Of a stretch of 64,000 nucleotides of DNA, positions 36,348-45,187 are shown in pieces. The notes beneath the pieces were generated by a model. It was not told the origin of the DNA. It saw nothing but the letters and a program-made list of their open reading frames with translations, and did not search any database. The translations under genes and the position numbers were made by a program. The stretch covers positions 1,054,001 to 1,118,000 of the forward strand of contig NZ_CP022390.1 of the NCBI RefSeq assembly GCF_003076515.1. The letters are read 5' to 3'. Source of the DNA: Alcaligenes aquatilis (GTDB lineage Bacteria > Pseudomonadota > Gammaproteobacteria > Burkholderiales > Burkholderiaceae_B). Position 1 is the first letter of the stretch, and the number at the start of each line of letters is the position of its first letter.

Positions 36348-37022
36348 TTAGGGATTCGCCCCGGCCTGCTCCAGAATCTCGGCCATTTCGGTTTGGCTAC
36401 GTTGGCGCGCCAAACTTAACGGTCGCACACCCTGACGATCCGGCAAGTTCACATCCGCCCCGGCCTTGATCAGCAAGCGCAGCACTTCCTGATGATCTGG
36501 CCCCCCATCGGACAGCACGATGGCCTCATGCAGGGCAGTCCAACCCAGATAATTCACGTGATTAGGGTCTACGCCCGCTGCCAGCAGCAAACGTACGATA
36601 TCGACATAGCCATGTTCAGCGGCTGGGATCAAAGCGGTGCCACCATAACGGTTCACGCTACGCAGATCAGCCCCATTTTTCAGAGTCATGCGTAGAATTT
36701 CCAAACGGCCTTGTGCACCGGCAACCAGATAAGGGCTGTCGTGAATGGAGTCAGTCTGGTTCACATCCGCGCCCGCGCGTATCAACTGCTCAGCAATATC
36801 CACATGGTTCAACCAGGTCGCACGCAGCAAGGGACTTTGCCCTTGATCATCGCTGACACTGACACTGGCGCGTGCTCGTTTTTCTGACAGAATTTCGCGC
36901 ACCTTGGCACTATCGCCTTGTTCGACTGCTTCCAGCAAAACGGTTTGCGAGTACACGTTGCCACTTCCTAAGGCCAGGCCCATCAACAGTCCTGCCAACA
37001 AGCCTTGAATTGTTGCGCTCAT
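36348..37022 (-). CDS. Secreted ankyrin-repeat protein
   Basis: A 224-residue protein with a signal peptide (MSATIQGLLAGLLMGLALGS to about residue 25) and five or so ankyrin repeats, recognised by recurring GADVN-type turns and helices such as GYVDIVRLLLAAGVDPNHVN and LLIKAGADVNLPDRQG. It is probably periplasmic and mediates protein-protein contacts; in some bacteria such proteins accompany catalases. A strong GGGGG ribosome site precedes it. The partner is unknown. Confidence 0.88.
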   Translation of the reverse strand: MSATIQGLLAGLLMGLALGSGNVYSQTVLLEAVEQGDSAKVREILSEKRARASVSVSDDQGQSPLLRATWLNHVDIAEQLIRAGADVNQTDSIHDSPYLVAGAQGRLEILRMTLKNGADLRSVNRYGGTALIPAAEHGYVDIVRLLLAAGVDPNHVNYLGWTALHEAIVLSDGGPDHQEVLRLLIKAGADVNLPDRQGVRPLSLARQRSQTEMAEILEQAGANP

Positions 37023-37124
37023 GTACGTTCCCCCTTCATGGCTTTGGCCAAAGGGGCCAAACGTCTATAAATAGCATAGTTAGGTTTTGATCAATAGCGC
37101 GTCACGGCCATAGCACTTATATTT

Positions 37125-38078
37125 TTAGGGATAAGCCTGACCGGCCGCTGCGACATCCAGCTCCGGTTGCGACATCAATCGGTCCAGTTCACTGCGTAAA
37201 TAGTTCAAAAACACACGAGTTTTTTGTGGCATCAGGCGGGATGGCAATAGCGCCAGAATGGGGAAAGGCGCAAACTCCCAATCAGGCAAAACACGCTCCA
37301 GTTGCGCACAATCCGGATCCAGACGGCGCTCCAGCAAGGATGCGGCGGTAATTCCCAAATCATGCACAGCCAGCTTGCGCATCATGATGGCGTTATTCAC
37401 AGTGATAGCCCCTTCCACAACAGCGTCATAACGCTCTTGATTCGGGCCGCGCAGGGACCAGATACGATCCGCACGAGCAGGGCGGGCGCAGATACACGTG
37501 TGTCCTTCCAACTCTGAAGGGTGTTTGGGCCGCCCTTTGCGATCCAGATAATTGCGGGTTGCATACAGCCCCAATCGAATCTGTCCCAACATGGTGGCGA
37601 CCGCGCTGGAGTCGGGCTGGGCACCCACGCGAATGACGCAATCGTAATTGTCCGACTGCAAATCAATAGGCCGAATCGTCAAATCAAACTCCAGCTCGAT
37701 ATCGGGGTACTGCTGATTGAAGCCTCGGATAATGGACGGCATCAGCACAATGCTGAAGCTAGCCGGCATGGAAACGCGCAAGCGGCCTTTGGGGGTTTGG
37801 GCCACATCCAGCAACTGCTCGTGGGCCAGCCGGGCCTGTTCAACTACGGCCAGGCAACGCTCGAAATACACTTGCCCGGCATCGGTCACATCCACATTGC
37901 GGGTGCTGCGTTTTAGCAAAGCCACCCCCACTTCTTTTTCCAGTTCACGGATACGGCGTGACACCGTGGAGACGGGCATTCCCAAGGCCTGGGCAGCGCG
38001 ACTAAAGTGGCGAGCGCGGGCCACTTCCACGAAGATCGCGATGTCGTTGAGCAAAGGGCCGGCGATAATGGTACTCAT
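37125..38078 (-). CDS. LysR-family transcriptional regulator
   Basis: A 317-residue LysR protein with helix-turn-helix HFSRAAQALGMPVSTVSRRI (about residues 24-43) and a periplasmic-binding-like effector domain (RLRVSMPASFSIVLMPSII). It resembles the CrgA/DhaR group that often controls divergent neighbours. It is divergent from the DUF4148 gene across 141 bases. Effector and targets are unknown. Confidence 0.9.
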   Translation of the reverse strand: MSTIIAGPLLNDIAIFVEVARARHFSRAAQALGMPVSTVSRRIRELEKEVGVALLKRSTRNVDVTDAGQVYFERCLAVVEQARLAHEQLLDVAQTPKGRLRVSMPASFSIVLMPSIIRGFNQQYPDIELEFDLTIRPIDLQSDNYDCVIRVGAQPDSSAVATMLGQIRLGLYATRNYLDRKGRPKHPSELEGHTCICARPARADRIWSLRGPNQERYDAVVEGAITVNNAIMMRKLAVHDLGITAASLLERRLDPDCAQLERVLPDWEFAPFPILALLPSRLMPQKTRVFLNYLRSELDRLMSQPELDVAAAGQAYP

Positions 38079-38219
38079 TTGGATTGTTCCATGAATGGAA
38101 ATACATTTGCAATATTAAGGGTTTTTACTAGGTTTAGAAAGGCTCATACTCCATCTAACGATTCGCTAAACACCACAGCGAACGACCGAAAAACACACCA
38201 TAGATATTTGGAGTAAATA

Positions 38220-38537
38220 ATGAAAAGCATCACACGCGCAACTATCGCCAGCCTGATTCTGGGTGCTACCGCTTTGAGCGGCACCGCCATGGCAGCCACC
38301 AACAACGTCGCCACCGGTGAAAACCTGAACTACCCAACGATTCAATCGACCGACGCTCCTTTGAGCCGTCAGCAAGTGGTTCAGGAACTGGCTACCGCTC
38401 AAGAGCAAGGCTACGTTAGCGCGGGTTCCATGAGCGATTACCCACGTATTGATACCCGCTCCGAACTGAGCCGTGATCAAGTTGCAGCTCAAGCCAACGA
38501 CTGGAACAACAACAACGGCTCCTTCGTTGCTTACTAA
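38220..38537 (+). CDS. DUF4148 secreted small protein
   Basis: A 105-residue protein with a signal peptide ending in AMA-ATN. The mature part carries two repeats of the DUF4148 pattern, LSRQQVVQELATAQEQGYV and LSRDQVAAQANDW. Such proteins are abundant in Burkholderiales and their role is unknown. A purine-rich ribosome site (TTGGAG) and a strong terminator frame the gene as a single unit. Confidence 0.88.
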   Translation: MKSITRATIASLILGATALSGTAMAATNNVATGENLNYPTIQSTDAPLSRQQVVQELATAQEQGYVSAGSMSDYPRIDTRSELSRDQVAAQANDWNNNNGSFVAY

Positions 38538-38573
38538 GCTGAATGATCGCTAGTTAGTCGTCGCTTCCCCCTT

Positions 38574-38602
38574 AAAACGCCTCTTCGGAGGCGTTTTTTT
38601 TA
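38574..38602 (+). terminator. Terminator after DUF4148 gene
   Basis: AAAACGCCTC-TTCG-GAGGCGTTTT forms a 10-bp stem with a UUCG loop and an eight-base T-run. Confidence 0.93.
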
Positions 38603-39000
38603 CCGCCGGGCCGTCCTAAAGCACGGTGCCCCCGATAAAAACGCTCCCTTGGGGATGAGCCGGGACACACAGTAGCCCATTACGGACTGCTGTGCGCCAG
38701 ACGAATCCGAGCGGCATGCAGGCCGCGAGGTGGAGCGCAAGCCGAAGGCGCAGCGTGGGGGCATTTTTTACCGCCGGGCCGTCCCAAGGTAAAAACGCCC
38801 CCTCGGGGATGAGCCGGGACACACAGTAGTCCATTGCGGACTGCTGTGCGCCAGACGAATCCGAGCGGCATGCAGGCCGCGAGGTGGGACGTAAGCCGAA
38901 GGCGCAGCGTGGGGGCATTTTTTACCGCCGGGCCGCCCCAAGGTAAAAACGCCCCCTCGGGGGGGCAGCAAGCCGAAGGCGCAGCGTGGGGGCTTTTATT
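38601..39000. repeat. Three tandem copies of an intergenic repeat element
   Basis: Units begin with TACCGCCGGGCCG at 38601, 38769 and 38923. The first two (168 and 154 bases) are nearly identical through GAGCCGGGACACACAGTAG and GCATGCAGGCCGCGAGGTGG; the first has about 14 extra bases near its left end. The third is cut to about 78 bases, keeping only both ends. Each unit is bounded by complementary arms (AAAAACGCCCCC left, TGGGGGCATTTTT right), so it can fold as a long hairpin. Open frames across it repeat the same peptides in several frames and are not genes. It fills the gap between the DUF4148 and copper ATPase genes. Confidence 0.85.
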
Positions 39001-39008
39001 ATCACGTC

Positions 39009-39039
39009 TTGACCTTCCCATCGGGTCAAGCCCTAAAGT
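39009..39039 (+). promoter_or_regulatory. MerR-type (CueR-like) copper-responsive promoter of copA
   Basis: TTGACC at 39009-39014 and TAAAGT at 39034-39039 are separated by 19 bases, the long spacer typical of promoters activated by MerR-family regulators. An imperfect dyad (CTTGACC / GGTCAAG) overlaps the -35 element and spacer, and the TTGACCTTCCC start resembles CueR operators. It lies 35 bases before the copper ATPase start. No cueR gene is in the window. Confidence 0.55.
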
Positions 39040-39073
39040 GGCTCCATTGACGATTCATTGAAGGGTGATTTCG

Positions 39074-41536
39074 ATGACAACAAGCGCTTCAAACAAGGGC
39101 TCACGCCTGACTTTAGACGTAGAAGGCATGACTTGCGCCTCCTGCGTGAGTCGGGTTGAAAAGATTATTGGCAAAGTGCCAGGAGTGCAATCGGCCCAGG
39201 TCAACCTGGCCACCAACAAAGCCACCGTGGACTACGACGGGGCTGCCCCCATCCAAGCGATTATGCAGGCAGTGGAAAAGGGTGGTTACAAAGTTTCCCA
39301 ACAAGACATCGTTTTGGATGTCCAGGACATGACCTGCGCTTCTTGCGTAGGTCGGGTGGAAAAAGCCCTGCTGAAAGTGCCCGGTGTACAAAAAGCCTCG
39401 GTCAATCTGGCTACCGCCAAAGCCCACGTCCAGGTCGTGCAAGGCGTAAAAGCTGCCGACCTGATTCAGGCCGTAAGCAAAGCCGGTTATCCCGCCAGCC
39501 TGGCTCAGGCCGCCGCCACAAACGACCAGTTCGAACGAGCCGAGCAAAGCTACGAAACCCTGCGCAAGCGTTTCTGGCTCGCTCTGGTTCTGGCCTTACC
39601 TGTTTTCATTCTGGAAATGGGCGGCCATATGGTGCCTGCCTTTCATCATTGGGTGGCCAGCACCATCGGCACACAAAATAGTTGGTTGATCCAGTTTGTT
39701 CTCACCACGCTGGTCTTGCTATTTCCTGGGCGAGAGTTCTATACCAAAGGAATTCCTGTTCTGCTGCGTGGCGGCCCGGATATGAACTCGCTGGTGGCGG
39801 TGGGGACGTTGGCAGCGTACAGCTTCTCGCTGGTTGCAACCTTTGTTCCCCAGTGGCTGCCTGCCGAATCCGTTTACGTTTACTTCGAAGCCGCCGCTGT
39901 CATCGTGGCCCTGATTTTGCTCGGGCGCGTCATGGAGGCCCGCGCCAAAGGCCGTACTTCTGAAGCCATTCAGCGCTTGCTCAGCCTGCAACCACCTACC
40001 GCCCGTGTACGTCGTGACGGACAGGAAGTCGAACTGCCTTTAGCCGATCTGCATACCGGCGATATCGTCCTGGTTCGTCCCGGCGAGCGTATTCCGGTTG
40101 ACGGTGATGTGGTGGCCGGTCAAAGCTATGTGGACGAATCCATGGTGACGGGCGAATCGATTGCCGTCTCCAAATCCCTGGGCGATAAGGTCATCGGTGG
40201 TACGGTAAACCAAAAAGGTTCGCTGGAATTTGAAGCTACCGCCGTAGGGCAGGACACCGTACTGGCCAATATTGTCTCTATGGTTGAGCAGGCCCAAGGC
40301 TCCAAGCTGCCGATTCAGGCCGTGGTCGACAAAATCACGCTGTGGTTTGTGCCTGCCGTCATGACACTGGCCGTCTTGACCGCCATTGTGTGGCTGATTT
40401 TTGGCCCATCGCCCGCACTGAGCTTTGCGCTGGTCAATGCCGTGGCCGTGCTGATTATTGCGTGCCCTTGCGCCATGGGTCTGGCCACACCAACCTCCAT
40501 CATGGTGGGAACAGGTCGTGCTGCACAGGCAGGTGTGCTATTTCGTAAAGGGGACTCTCTGCAAGCACTGCGCGATGTGAAAGTCGTGGCCGTGGATAAA
40601 ACCGGCACCTTGACCAAAGGCGCGCCCGAGCTGACCGATTTTGTGTGCGCCTCGGGTGAAAACCAGGATCAGACTTTGGCTGCCATTGCCGCTTTGGAGA
40701 ATTACTCCGAACACCCGATTGCTCAAGCCATCGTCAGCGCCGCCAAGGACAAGCATGTCACGCTACCCAAAGCCGAGCAATTCGAGTCCCTGACCGGCTT
40801 GGGCGTCACGGCTCAAATCGGAGCCGATCAATGGCATGTCGGTGCAGACCGCTTGATGACTCAATTAGGTGCAGACCTGTCTGCCTTTACGGAGCAAGCC
40901 CAGACGCTGGCCCAGGAAGGCAAGACGCCCATGTATGCCGCTCGCAACAAGCAGGTTATTGCCTTGCTGGCTGTGGCTGATCCGATCAAGGAAACCACCC
41001 CGCGCGCCATTGAGCAGTTGCATGCCCGTGGCATCAAAGTAGTCATGATTACCGGGGATAACCGCCACACGGCCCATGCCATTGCCCGCCGCTTGAATAT
41101 TGATGAAGTGGTGGCTGAAGTCATGCCTGAAGGCAAAGTCCAGGCTGTCCAGGCCTTGCGCGAAACCCATCAACATCTGGCCTATGTCGGTGACGGGATT
41201 AACGACGCACCCGCGCTGGCCGTGGCCGACGTGGGGATTGCCATTGGCACCGGCACGGATATTGCCATTGAAGCGGCTGATGTGGTTTTGATGTCGGGGG
41301 ACATGCAAGGCGTAGTCACCGCGATTGCCTTGTCCCACGCCACCATGCGCAATATCCGTCAAAACCTGTTCTGGGCCTTTGCCTACAACGTGGCGCTGAT
41401 TCCCGTTGCCGCCGGTGTGCTGTATCCCTTTAACGGCACCTTGCTCTCGCCCATGTTTGCCGCAGGCGCCATGGCCTTGTCCAGCGTCTTTGTCGTTAGC
41501 AATGCCTTGCGTTTGCGTCGTGTGAAGCTGGATTAA
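39074..41536 (+). CDS. copA: Copper-exporting P-type ATPase
   Basis: An 820-residue P1B ATPase. Two N-terminal heavy-metal-associated domains carry GMTCASC and DMTCASC (about residues 20 and 88). The transport CPC motif is in [13 protein letters not shown], with TGES in the actuator domain, phosphorylation site DKTGTLTKG, the nucleotide-site SEHPIAQAI and [10 protein letters not shown]. This is the CopA type that exports Cu(I) from the cytoplasm. A GTG nine bases upstream is possible, but the ATG at 39074 is better placed. It is monocistronic, with its own terminator. Confidence 0.95.
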   Translation: MTTSASNKGSRLTLDVEGMTCASCVSRVEKIIGKVPGVQSAQVNLATNKATVDYDGAAPIQAIMQAVEKGGYKVSQQDIVLDVQDMTCASCVGRVEKALLKVPGVQKASVNLATAKAHVQVVQGVKAADLIQAVSKAGYPASLAQAAATNDQFERAEQSYETLRKRFWLALVLALPVFILEMGGHMVPAFHHWVASTIGTQNSWLIQFVLTTLVLLFPGREFYTKGIPVLLRGGPDMNSLVAVGTLAAYSFSLVATFVPQWLPAESVYVYFEAAAVIVALILLGRVMEARAKGRTSEAIQRLLSLQPPTARVRRDGQEVELPLADLHTGDIVLVRPGERIPVDGDVVAGQSYVDESMVTGESIAVSKSLGDKVIGGTVNQKGSLEFEATAVGQDTVLANIVSMVEQAQGSKLPIQAVVDKITLWFVPAVMTLAVLTAIVWLIFGPSPALSFALVNAVAVLIIACPCAMGLATPTSIMVGTGRAAQAGVLFRKGDSLQALRDVKVVAVDKTGTLTKGAPELTDFVCASGENQDQTLAAIAALENYSEHPIAQAIVSAAKDKHVTLPKAEQFESLTGLGVTAQIGADQWHVGADRLMTQLGADLSAFTEQAQTLAQEGKTPMYAARNKQVIALLAVADPIKETTPRAIEQLHARGIKVVMITGDNRHTAHAIARRLNIDEVVAEVMPEGKVQAVQALRETHQHLAYVGDGINDAPALAVADVGIAIGTGTDIAIEAADVVLMSGDMQGVVTAIALSHATMRNIRQNLFWAFAYNVALIPVAAGVLYPFNGTLLSPMFAAGAMALSSVFVVSNALRLRRVKLD

Positions 41537-41570
41537 GATCTTCTCAAAACACGTAGTACCGCAGGTCTTT

Positions 41571-41602
41571 AAAACCCGTTGTTTTAACAACGGGTTTTTT
41601 TC
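41571..41602 (+). terminator. Terminator after copA
   Basis: AAAACCCGTTGTT and AACAACGGGTTTT form a 13-bp perfect stem around TT, followed by a T-run, 35 bases after the stop. Confidence 0.93.
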
Positions 41603-41705
41603 TTCTCTCTTCTCTCTCAGAGCAGAAACATGCCGCCACGGATGGGCGGCATGTTTATCGGGCAAAACAATATCGCCACACTCACGCTCCGACCTGTACT
41701 GATAA

Positions 41706-42146
41706 TCAGGCTTTCAGCGTATAGCGCAAAATCTCGACGATCTGCTCGGGTGTGGTCGCCCAGGCCTGCGCACTGGCATCCACTTCTTTCAATGGGTGGA
41801 TGATGTCCTCGGCATGCAAAGTCACATAGGGTTTGCCCAAGGCGGCACAGAAGCCAGCATCAAAAGCAGCATTCCACTGCTTGTACTTGTCCCCAAAACG
41901 CACCACGACCAGATCCGCCTGCTCAATCAGGGTTCTGGTACGGATGGCATTGATTTTGGAAGACTTGTGATCACGCCAAAAACCTTCGCTGGCCGGCCCT
42001 AGGTGATCGCCTGCGGCATCGCTGGCATCATGATCGGTGACCGGGCTGGTAAAGGTGATATCCAGTCCAACGGCCTTTGCGCCTTGGGCAATCTGCTCGC
42101 GCCAATCCGTGTGAATTTCGCCAGACAGATAAACGGTGTAAGTCAT
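41706..42146 (-). CDS. YtoQ family protein
   Basis: A 146-residue protein with MTYTVYLSGEIHTDWREQI at the N-terminus and SSKINAIRTRTLIEQADLVVVRFG in the middle, the pattern of the YtoQ family, related to nucleoside 2-deoxyribosyltransferases. The biochemical role is not established. The ribosome site GGAGTG fixes the start at 42146 rather than 42158. A terminator lies directly upstream, so it is probably a separate unit from the cyclase gene. Confidence 0.87.
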   Translation of the reverse strand: MTYTVYLSGEIHTDWREQIAQGAKAVGLDITFTSPVTDHDASDAAGDHLGPASEGFWRDHKSSKINAIRTRTLIEQADLVVVRFGDKYKQWNAAFDAGFCAALGKPYVTLHAEDIIHPLKEVDASAQAWATTPEQIVEILRYTLKA

Positions 42147-42157
42147 TACGCACTCCA

Positions 42158-42195
42158 TAAAGAAAAGCCGGACGCCTCTTCAACAGGCGCCCGGC
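42158..42195 (-). terminator. Terminator between cyclase gene and ytoQ-like gene
   Basis: On the minus strand GCCGGGCGCCT and AGGCGTCCGGC pair with one mismatch around a 7-base loop and are followed by TTTTCTTT. It ends the cyclase transcript just before the ytoQ-like start. Confidence 0.75.
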
Positions 42196-42247
42196 GCATT
42201 CAAACCCGTCAAACAGGCGGCTCGTACCTCTGGATACGGCTCCTTGA

Positions 42248-43273
42248 TTAGCGAATCGGAATGGCGACAGGGCGCAAGGGAGCGGCGTCACCACCACGGA
42301 TCTTGAGCGGGCCACCGATAAAGGCGAACTCATAGACCTTGTCCTTGGATAACTCATCCAACGCAATCAGCTCGATAATCGGTACACCTTGCTGTGCCAG
42401 CAGGTACGTATGCAAAGGCACGTAGTCGTCGGGCACTTCGGAAGGGAAGGTCTCAAAGCTCAAGTTGTCTGCACCCACAATCATGGCGCCGCCTTCTTCC
42501 ACCAGATAGCGAGCGGCATCCAACCCCATGCCGGGAGGCGCATTCATATAGGCTTGGGGGTCGTTAAAGAGCTTCATGCGCCCAGTACGGATCAGGACAA
42601 TATCACCTTCTTTCAGCACCGTTTTTTGGCGGGCCAGGGCATCCTTCAAGTCCTGACGCGTGATGCGGTATTGGTCAGGCAGCATGTCTACGCCTTTGGC
42701 GGCGGCCACATCAATCAAGACACCACGGGCAATCAAGGGCGGGAATTTTTCGATACCCGTGCGGTTCCAGCCACGGTCACCCAGATGCTCATCAGCCTTG
42801 AAGCCATTCCAGATCTTTCCATGAATTCCGAAATGATTCAGGGCATCGATATGTGTCCCCGTATGGCTGTACATGGAAAAGGCCGTGCCCGTATAGCTAC
42901 GCACCGCGTTCATGTCCTTGCCAACACCCATCGGGTCATCCACTTCAGTCCCACGAGGGGTGTGCGTCATCCAGAACTGATAGTGCGGGTCACCCGCATC
43001 CTGCCAGCTAGGCATGCCCAGGTAGTAATCAGTCGCCAAGTCATAGACTTTGCTGCCATCCAGGCGGGACAAAATGGCCGCCCGGGAAGCAGGGGTGATC
43101 AGATTCAGGCGGCCAATTTCATCATCCGGTCCCCACGGGCTGATGCCTACTTCCTGAGCACTAAGAGACGGGGTGTTGCTCGCTTGGTGGGGGGAATGGG
43201 CCAGGGAGACGCTCATGCTGCTTGCGCCAACCAACAATAAACCGAGAAGACGGTGAGAGAAACGAATCGACAT
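42248..43273 (-). CDS. Secreted cyclase-family (kynurenine formamidase-like) hydrolase
   Basis: A 341-residue protein with a signal peptide (MSIRFSHRLLGLLLVGASSM to about residue 26) and the metal-binding motif HTGTHIDALNHFG (about residues 138-150) of the cyclase/KynB superfamily, which hydrolyse amides or lactones with a divalent metal. Typical KynB is about 210 residues; this belongs to the longer secreted group. AAGGAC precedes the start. It lies 48 bases after the DsbA-like gene and is probably cotranscribed with it. Confidence 0.87.
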   Translation of the reverse strand: MSIRFSHRLLGLLLVGASSMSVSLAHSPHQASNTPSLSAQEVGISPWGPDDEIGRLNLITPASRAAILSRLDGSKVYDLATDYYLGMPSWQDAGDPHYQFWMTHTPRGTEVDDPMGVGKDMNAVRSYTGTAFSMYSHTGTHIDALNHFGIHGKIWNGFKADEHLGDRGWNRTGIEKFPPLIARGVLIDVAAAKGVDMLPDQYRITRQDLKDALARQKTVLKEGDIVLIRTGRMKLFNDPQAYMNAPPGMGLDAARYLVEEGGAMIVGADNLSFETFPSEVPDDYVPLHTYLLAQQGVPIIELIALDELSKDKVYEFAFIGGPLKIRGGDAAPLRPVAIPIR

Positions 43274-43321
43274 GGGATGTCCTTAGAGGGAACGTAAGTA
43301 AGAAAGAGGGGAGGGCCGCGT

Positions 43322-43999
43322 TTACAGCAAGGCGAGCAAACGGGTTTTGAGCATGTCGGCAGGCTGGGTCTGCAAGCGAGCAAGCTCCTGGCCTGTCTCG
43401 CGCGATGACACCAGGACGGTGGGGATGGACTGGATACCCATCCTGGCGGCTTGAGTGCGATCGGTTTGAACCCGCTGATGAGCAATATCGCTATCCATGG
43501 CGCTCAAAAAGGCTTCACCACCAAAACCTTGAGCCACGGCAATCGCCAGCAGGGTGTCCATATCGCCGATATTGCGGCTCTCTACCAGATGCGCGCGCTG
43601 CACGGCATCAAAGTAGTCCCAATGACCTTGCTCACCAGCCAGCAGATAGGCCGCCTGACAAGCCAAGGCGGACGGCATACCGTGGGGATACTCGAAGCTC
43701 TGTGCCTGCATGCCCTCGATATTGATGGACTGGGTATCGTCGTGTTGAGCGCAGGCGGCCCAATGCCCCAGGATTTCACGTTTGGCGCGCTCCATGGAGC
43801 CGAAGGCCCGCAGCATTTGCTCACGACTGTCTTGCAGAACAAAGGTATGGTGGCGGACCTGGATGCCCAGGTCAGCAGCCACTTGCCGCAGACGTGGCGA
43901 CATGACATAACACCATCCACAGACGGCATCATGGAAGAAATCAATAATTAAGGGGGAGACCAGCGGCTGAGTCGTGTCAGGGTGTGTTTGATCGTGCAT
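43322..43999 (-). CDS. DsbA-family thioredoxin-fold oxidoreductase (FrnE-like)
   Basis: A 225-residue protein with the redox motif CGWC in FFHDAVCGWCYVMSP (about residues 28-31), the helical insert of the DsbA/2-hydroxychromene-2-carboxylate isomerase fold and the cis-proline segment IQSIPTVLVS. No signal peptide is visible, so it is probably cytoplasmic, unlike true DsbA. It begins the operon with the cyclase gene; both have the same AAGGACATC ribosome-site context. Confidence 0.87.
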   Translation of the reverse strand: MHDQTHPDTTQPLVSPLIIDFFHDAVCGWCYVMSPRLRQVAADLGIQVRHHTFVLQDSREQMLRAFGSMERAKREILGHWAACAQHDDTQSINIEGMQAQSFEYPHGMPSALACQAAYLLAGEQGHWDYFDAVQRAHLVESRNIGDMDTLLAIAVAQGFGGEAFLSAMDSDIAHQRVQTDRTQAARMGIQSIPTVLVSSRETGQELARLQTQPADMLKTRLLALL

Positions 44000-44102
44000 T
44001 GTGATGTCCTTGTAAGATGGACATCACAATAGCGTTCCCCGGAGCGGAGAATAAGCACGTGGCGGTGCAGACAGTTTTTACTCCGGGTTCAGAAAGGCCT
44101 GT

Positions 44103-45035
44103 TTACCGGGCTTTGGACATGGCATCGGGCAGTTGAGCGGCCAGATAATCCACGAAGGCTTTGACCTTGGGTTGCAAGTGTCGGTTGGTCGGATACACGG
44201 CATAAATATGCCGTGGCTCATTCACGAACTCGGGCAAAACGCGTTGCAACTGCCCGCTGGCAATGGCCGGATCTGCCAGGAAGGAAGGCAGGGCACCAAT
44301 ACCCAAACCTGCAATCAGAAAGTCGCGCAGCATTAGGCTGTTATTTACCTGACTATGCTCACCTGAAAACAGCAAGGCCGTACTGCCAGGAGCCGGCGTG
44401 TTAGGGGCACTGTCAAAATCACTATCAAAAACAATGCCTTGGGTATGCGCCAGGCTGTAGCTGATCATTTTGTGATGACGTAAATCCTGCAGAGTCTGGG
44501 GTTGACCATGGAGCTTCAGATAAGCGGGGGCCGCGCAAAGCTTTTGCTCGATGGTGGCCAGACGACGGGCAATCAGGGTGGAATCATCCAGGCTGGTGCG
44601 CAAACGCACCGACACATCAAAACCATGCGCAACCGCGTCCACAATCCGGTCTTCCATGACCAGCTCCAGCTTCAGGTCCGGATACTTGTGCAGAAAATCC
44701 GTAATCAAGGGCGACAGAACACTAAGCGCAAAGGACAGGGGCGCATTGACGCGCAAGGTACCCGCCACGCGCTGAGATTGCTGTTTGACCGAGCGCTCCA
44801 AGGCGTCCAGCTCATCCAGTAACCGACAGCATTCGGCATAGTAACTGCGGCCGGTTTCCGTCAGACTCATGCTGCGTGTGGTGCGCTGGATCAAGACCGT
44901 GTCCAGATGCGCCTCCAGGCTCCGCAATTGCTTGCTCAAGCCGGCTGCCGATATCCCCAAGTCCTCGGCGGCCTTGGCCAACCCGCCCAACTCCACAATG
45001 CGCCGGAAAGTGCGCATGACATTAAACGTGTCCAT
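44103..45035 (-). CDS. LysR-family transcriptional regulator
   Basis: A product of about 310 residues with the LysR helix-turn-helix GLAKAAEDLGISAAGLSKQL (about residues 18-37) and an effector domain opening with GTLRVNAPLSFALSVLSPLI. It resembles the CrgA-type group. A TTG start at 45056 is possible; the ATG at 45035 is used although its spacing to GGAG is long. It lies 103 bases upstream of the DsbA-cyclase operon in the same direction and may regulate it. Confidence 0.87.
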   Translation of the reverse strand: MDTFNVMRTFRRIVELGGLAKAAEDLGISAAGLSKQLRSLEAHLDTVLIQRTTRSMSLTETGRSYYAECCRLLDELDALERSVKQQSQRVAGTLRVNAPLSFALSVLSPLITDFLHKYPDLKLELVMEDRIVDAVAHGFDVSVRLRTSLDDSTLIARRLATIEQKLCAAPAYLKLHGQPQTLQDLRHHKMISYSLAHTQGIVFDSDFDSAPNTPAPGSTALLFSGEHSQVNNSLMLRDFLIAGLGIGALPSFLADPAIASGQLQRVLPEFVNEPRHIYAVYPTNRHLQPKVKAFVDYLAAQLPDAMSKAR

Positions 45036-45187
45036 AAGGGATAGGTGCTCCAACAATCATCTATAGCAGGGCTTGGGTCGGACGTGCTCCTTGGAACTGG
45101 CGCACCGCCACGTCAGGAGACGTATCCTACCGCATTGCTGCTGGCGTTTAACATCTGATTTTCCAGCCTCCGCTCAGGCGAAAGCCC

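Noticed and set aside
38616..39021. Three overlapping minus-strand frames encoding repeated RPTSRPAC-like and GLHAARIRLAHSS-like peptides
   Set aside because: They translate the tandem intergenic repeat in several frames; repetition comes from the DNA unit, not from protein domains.
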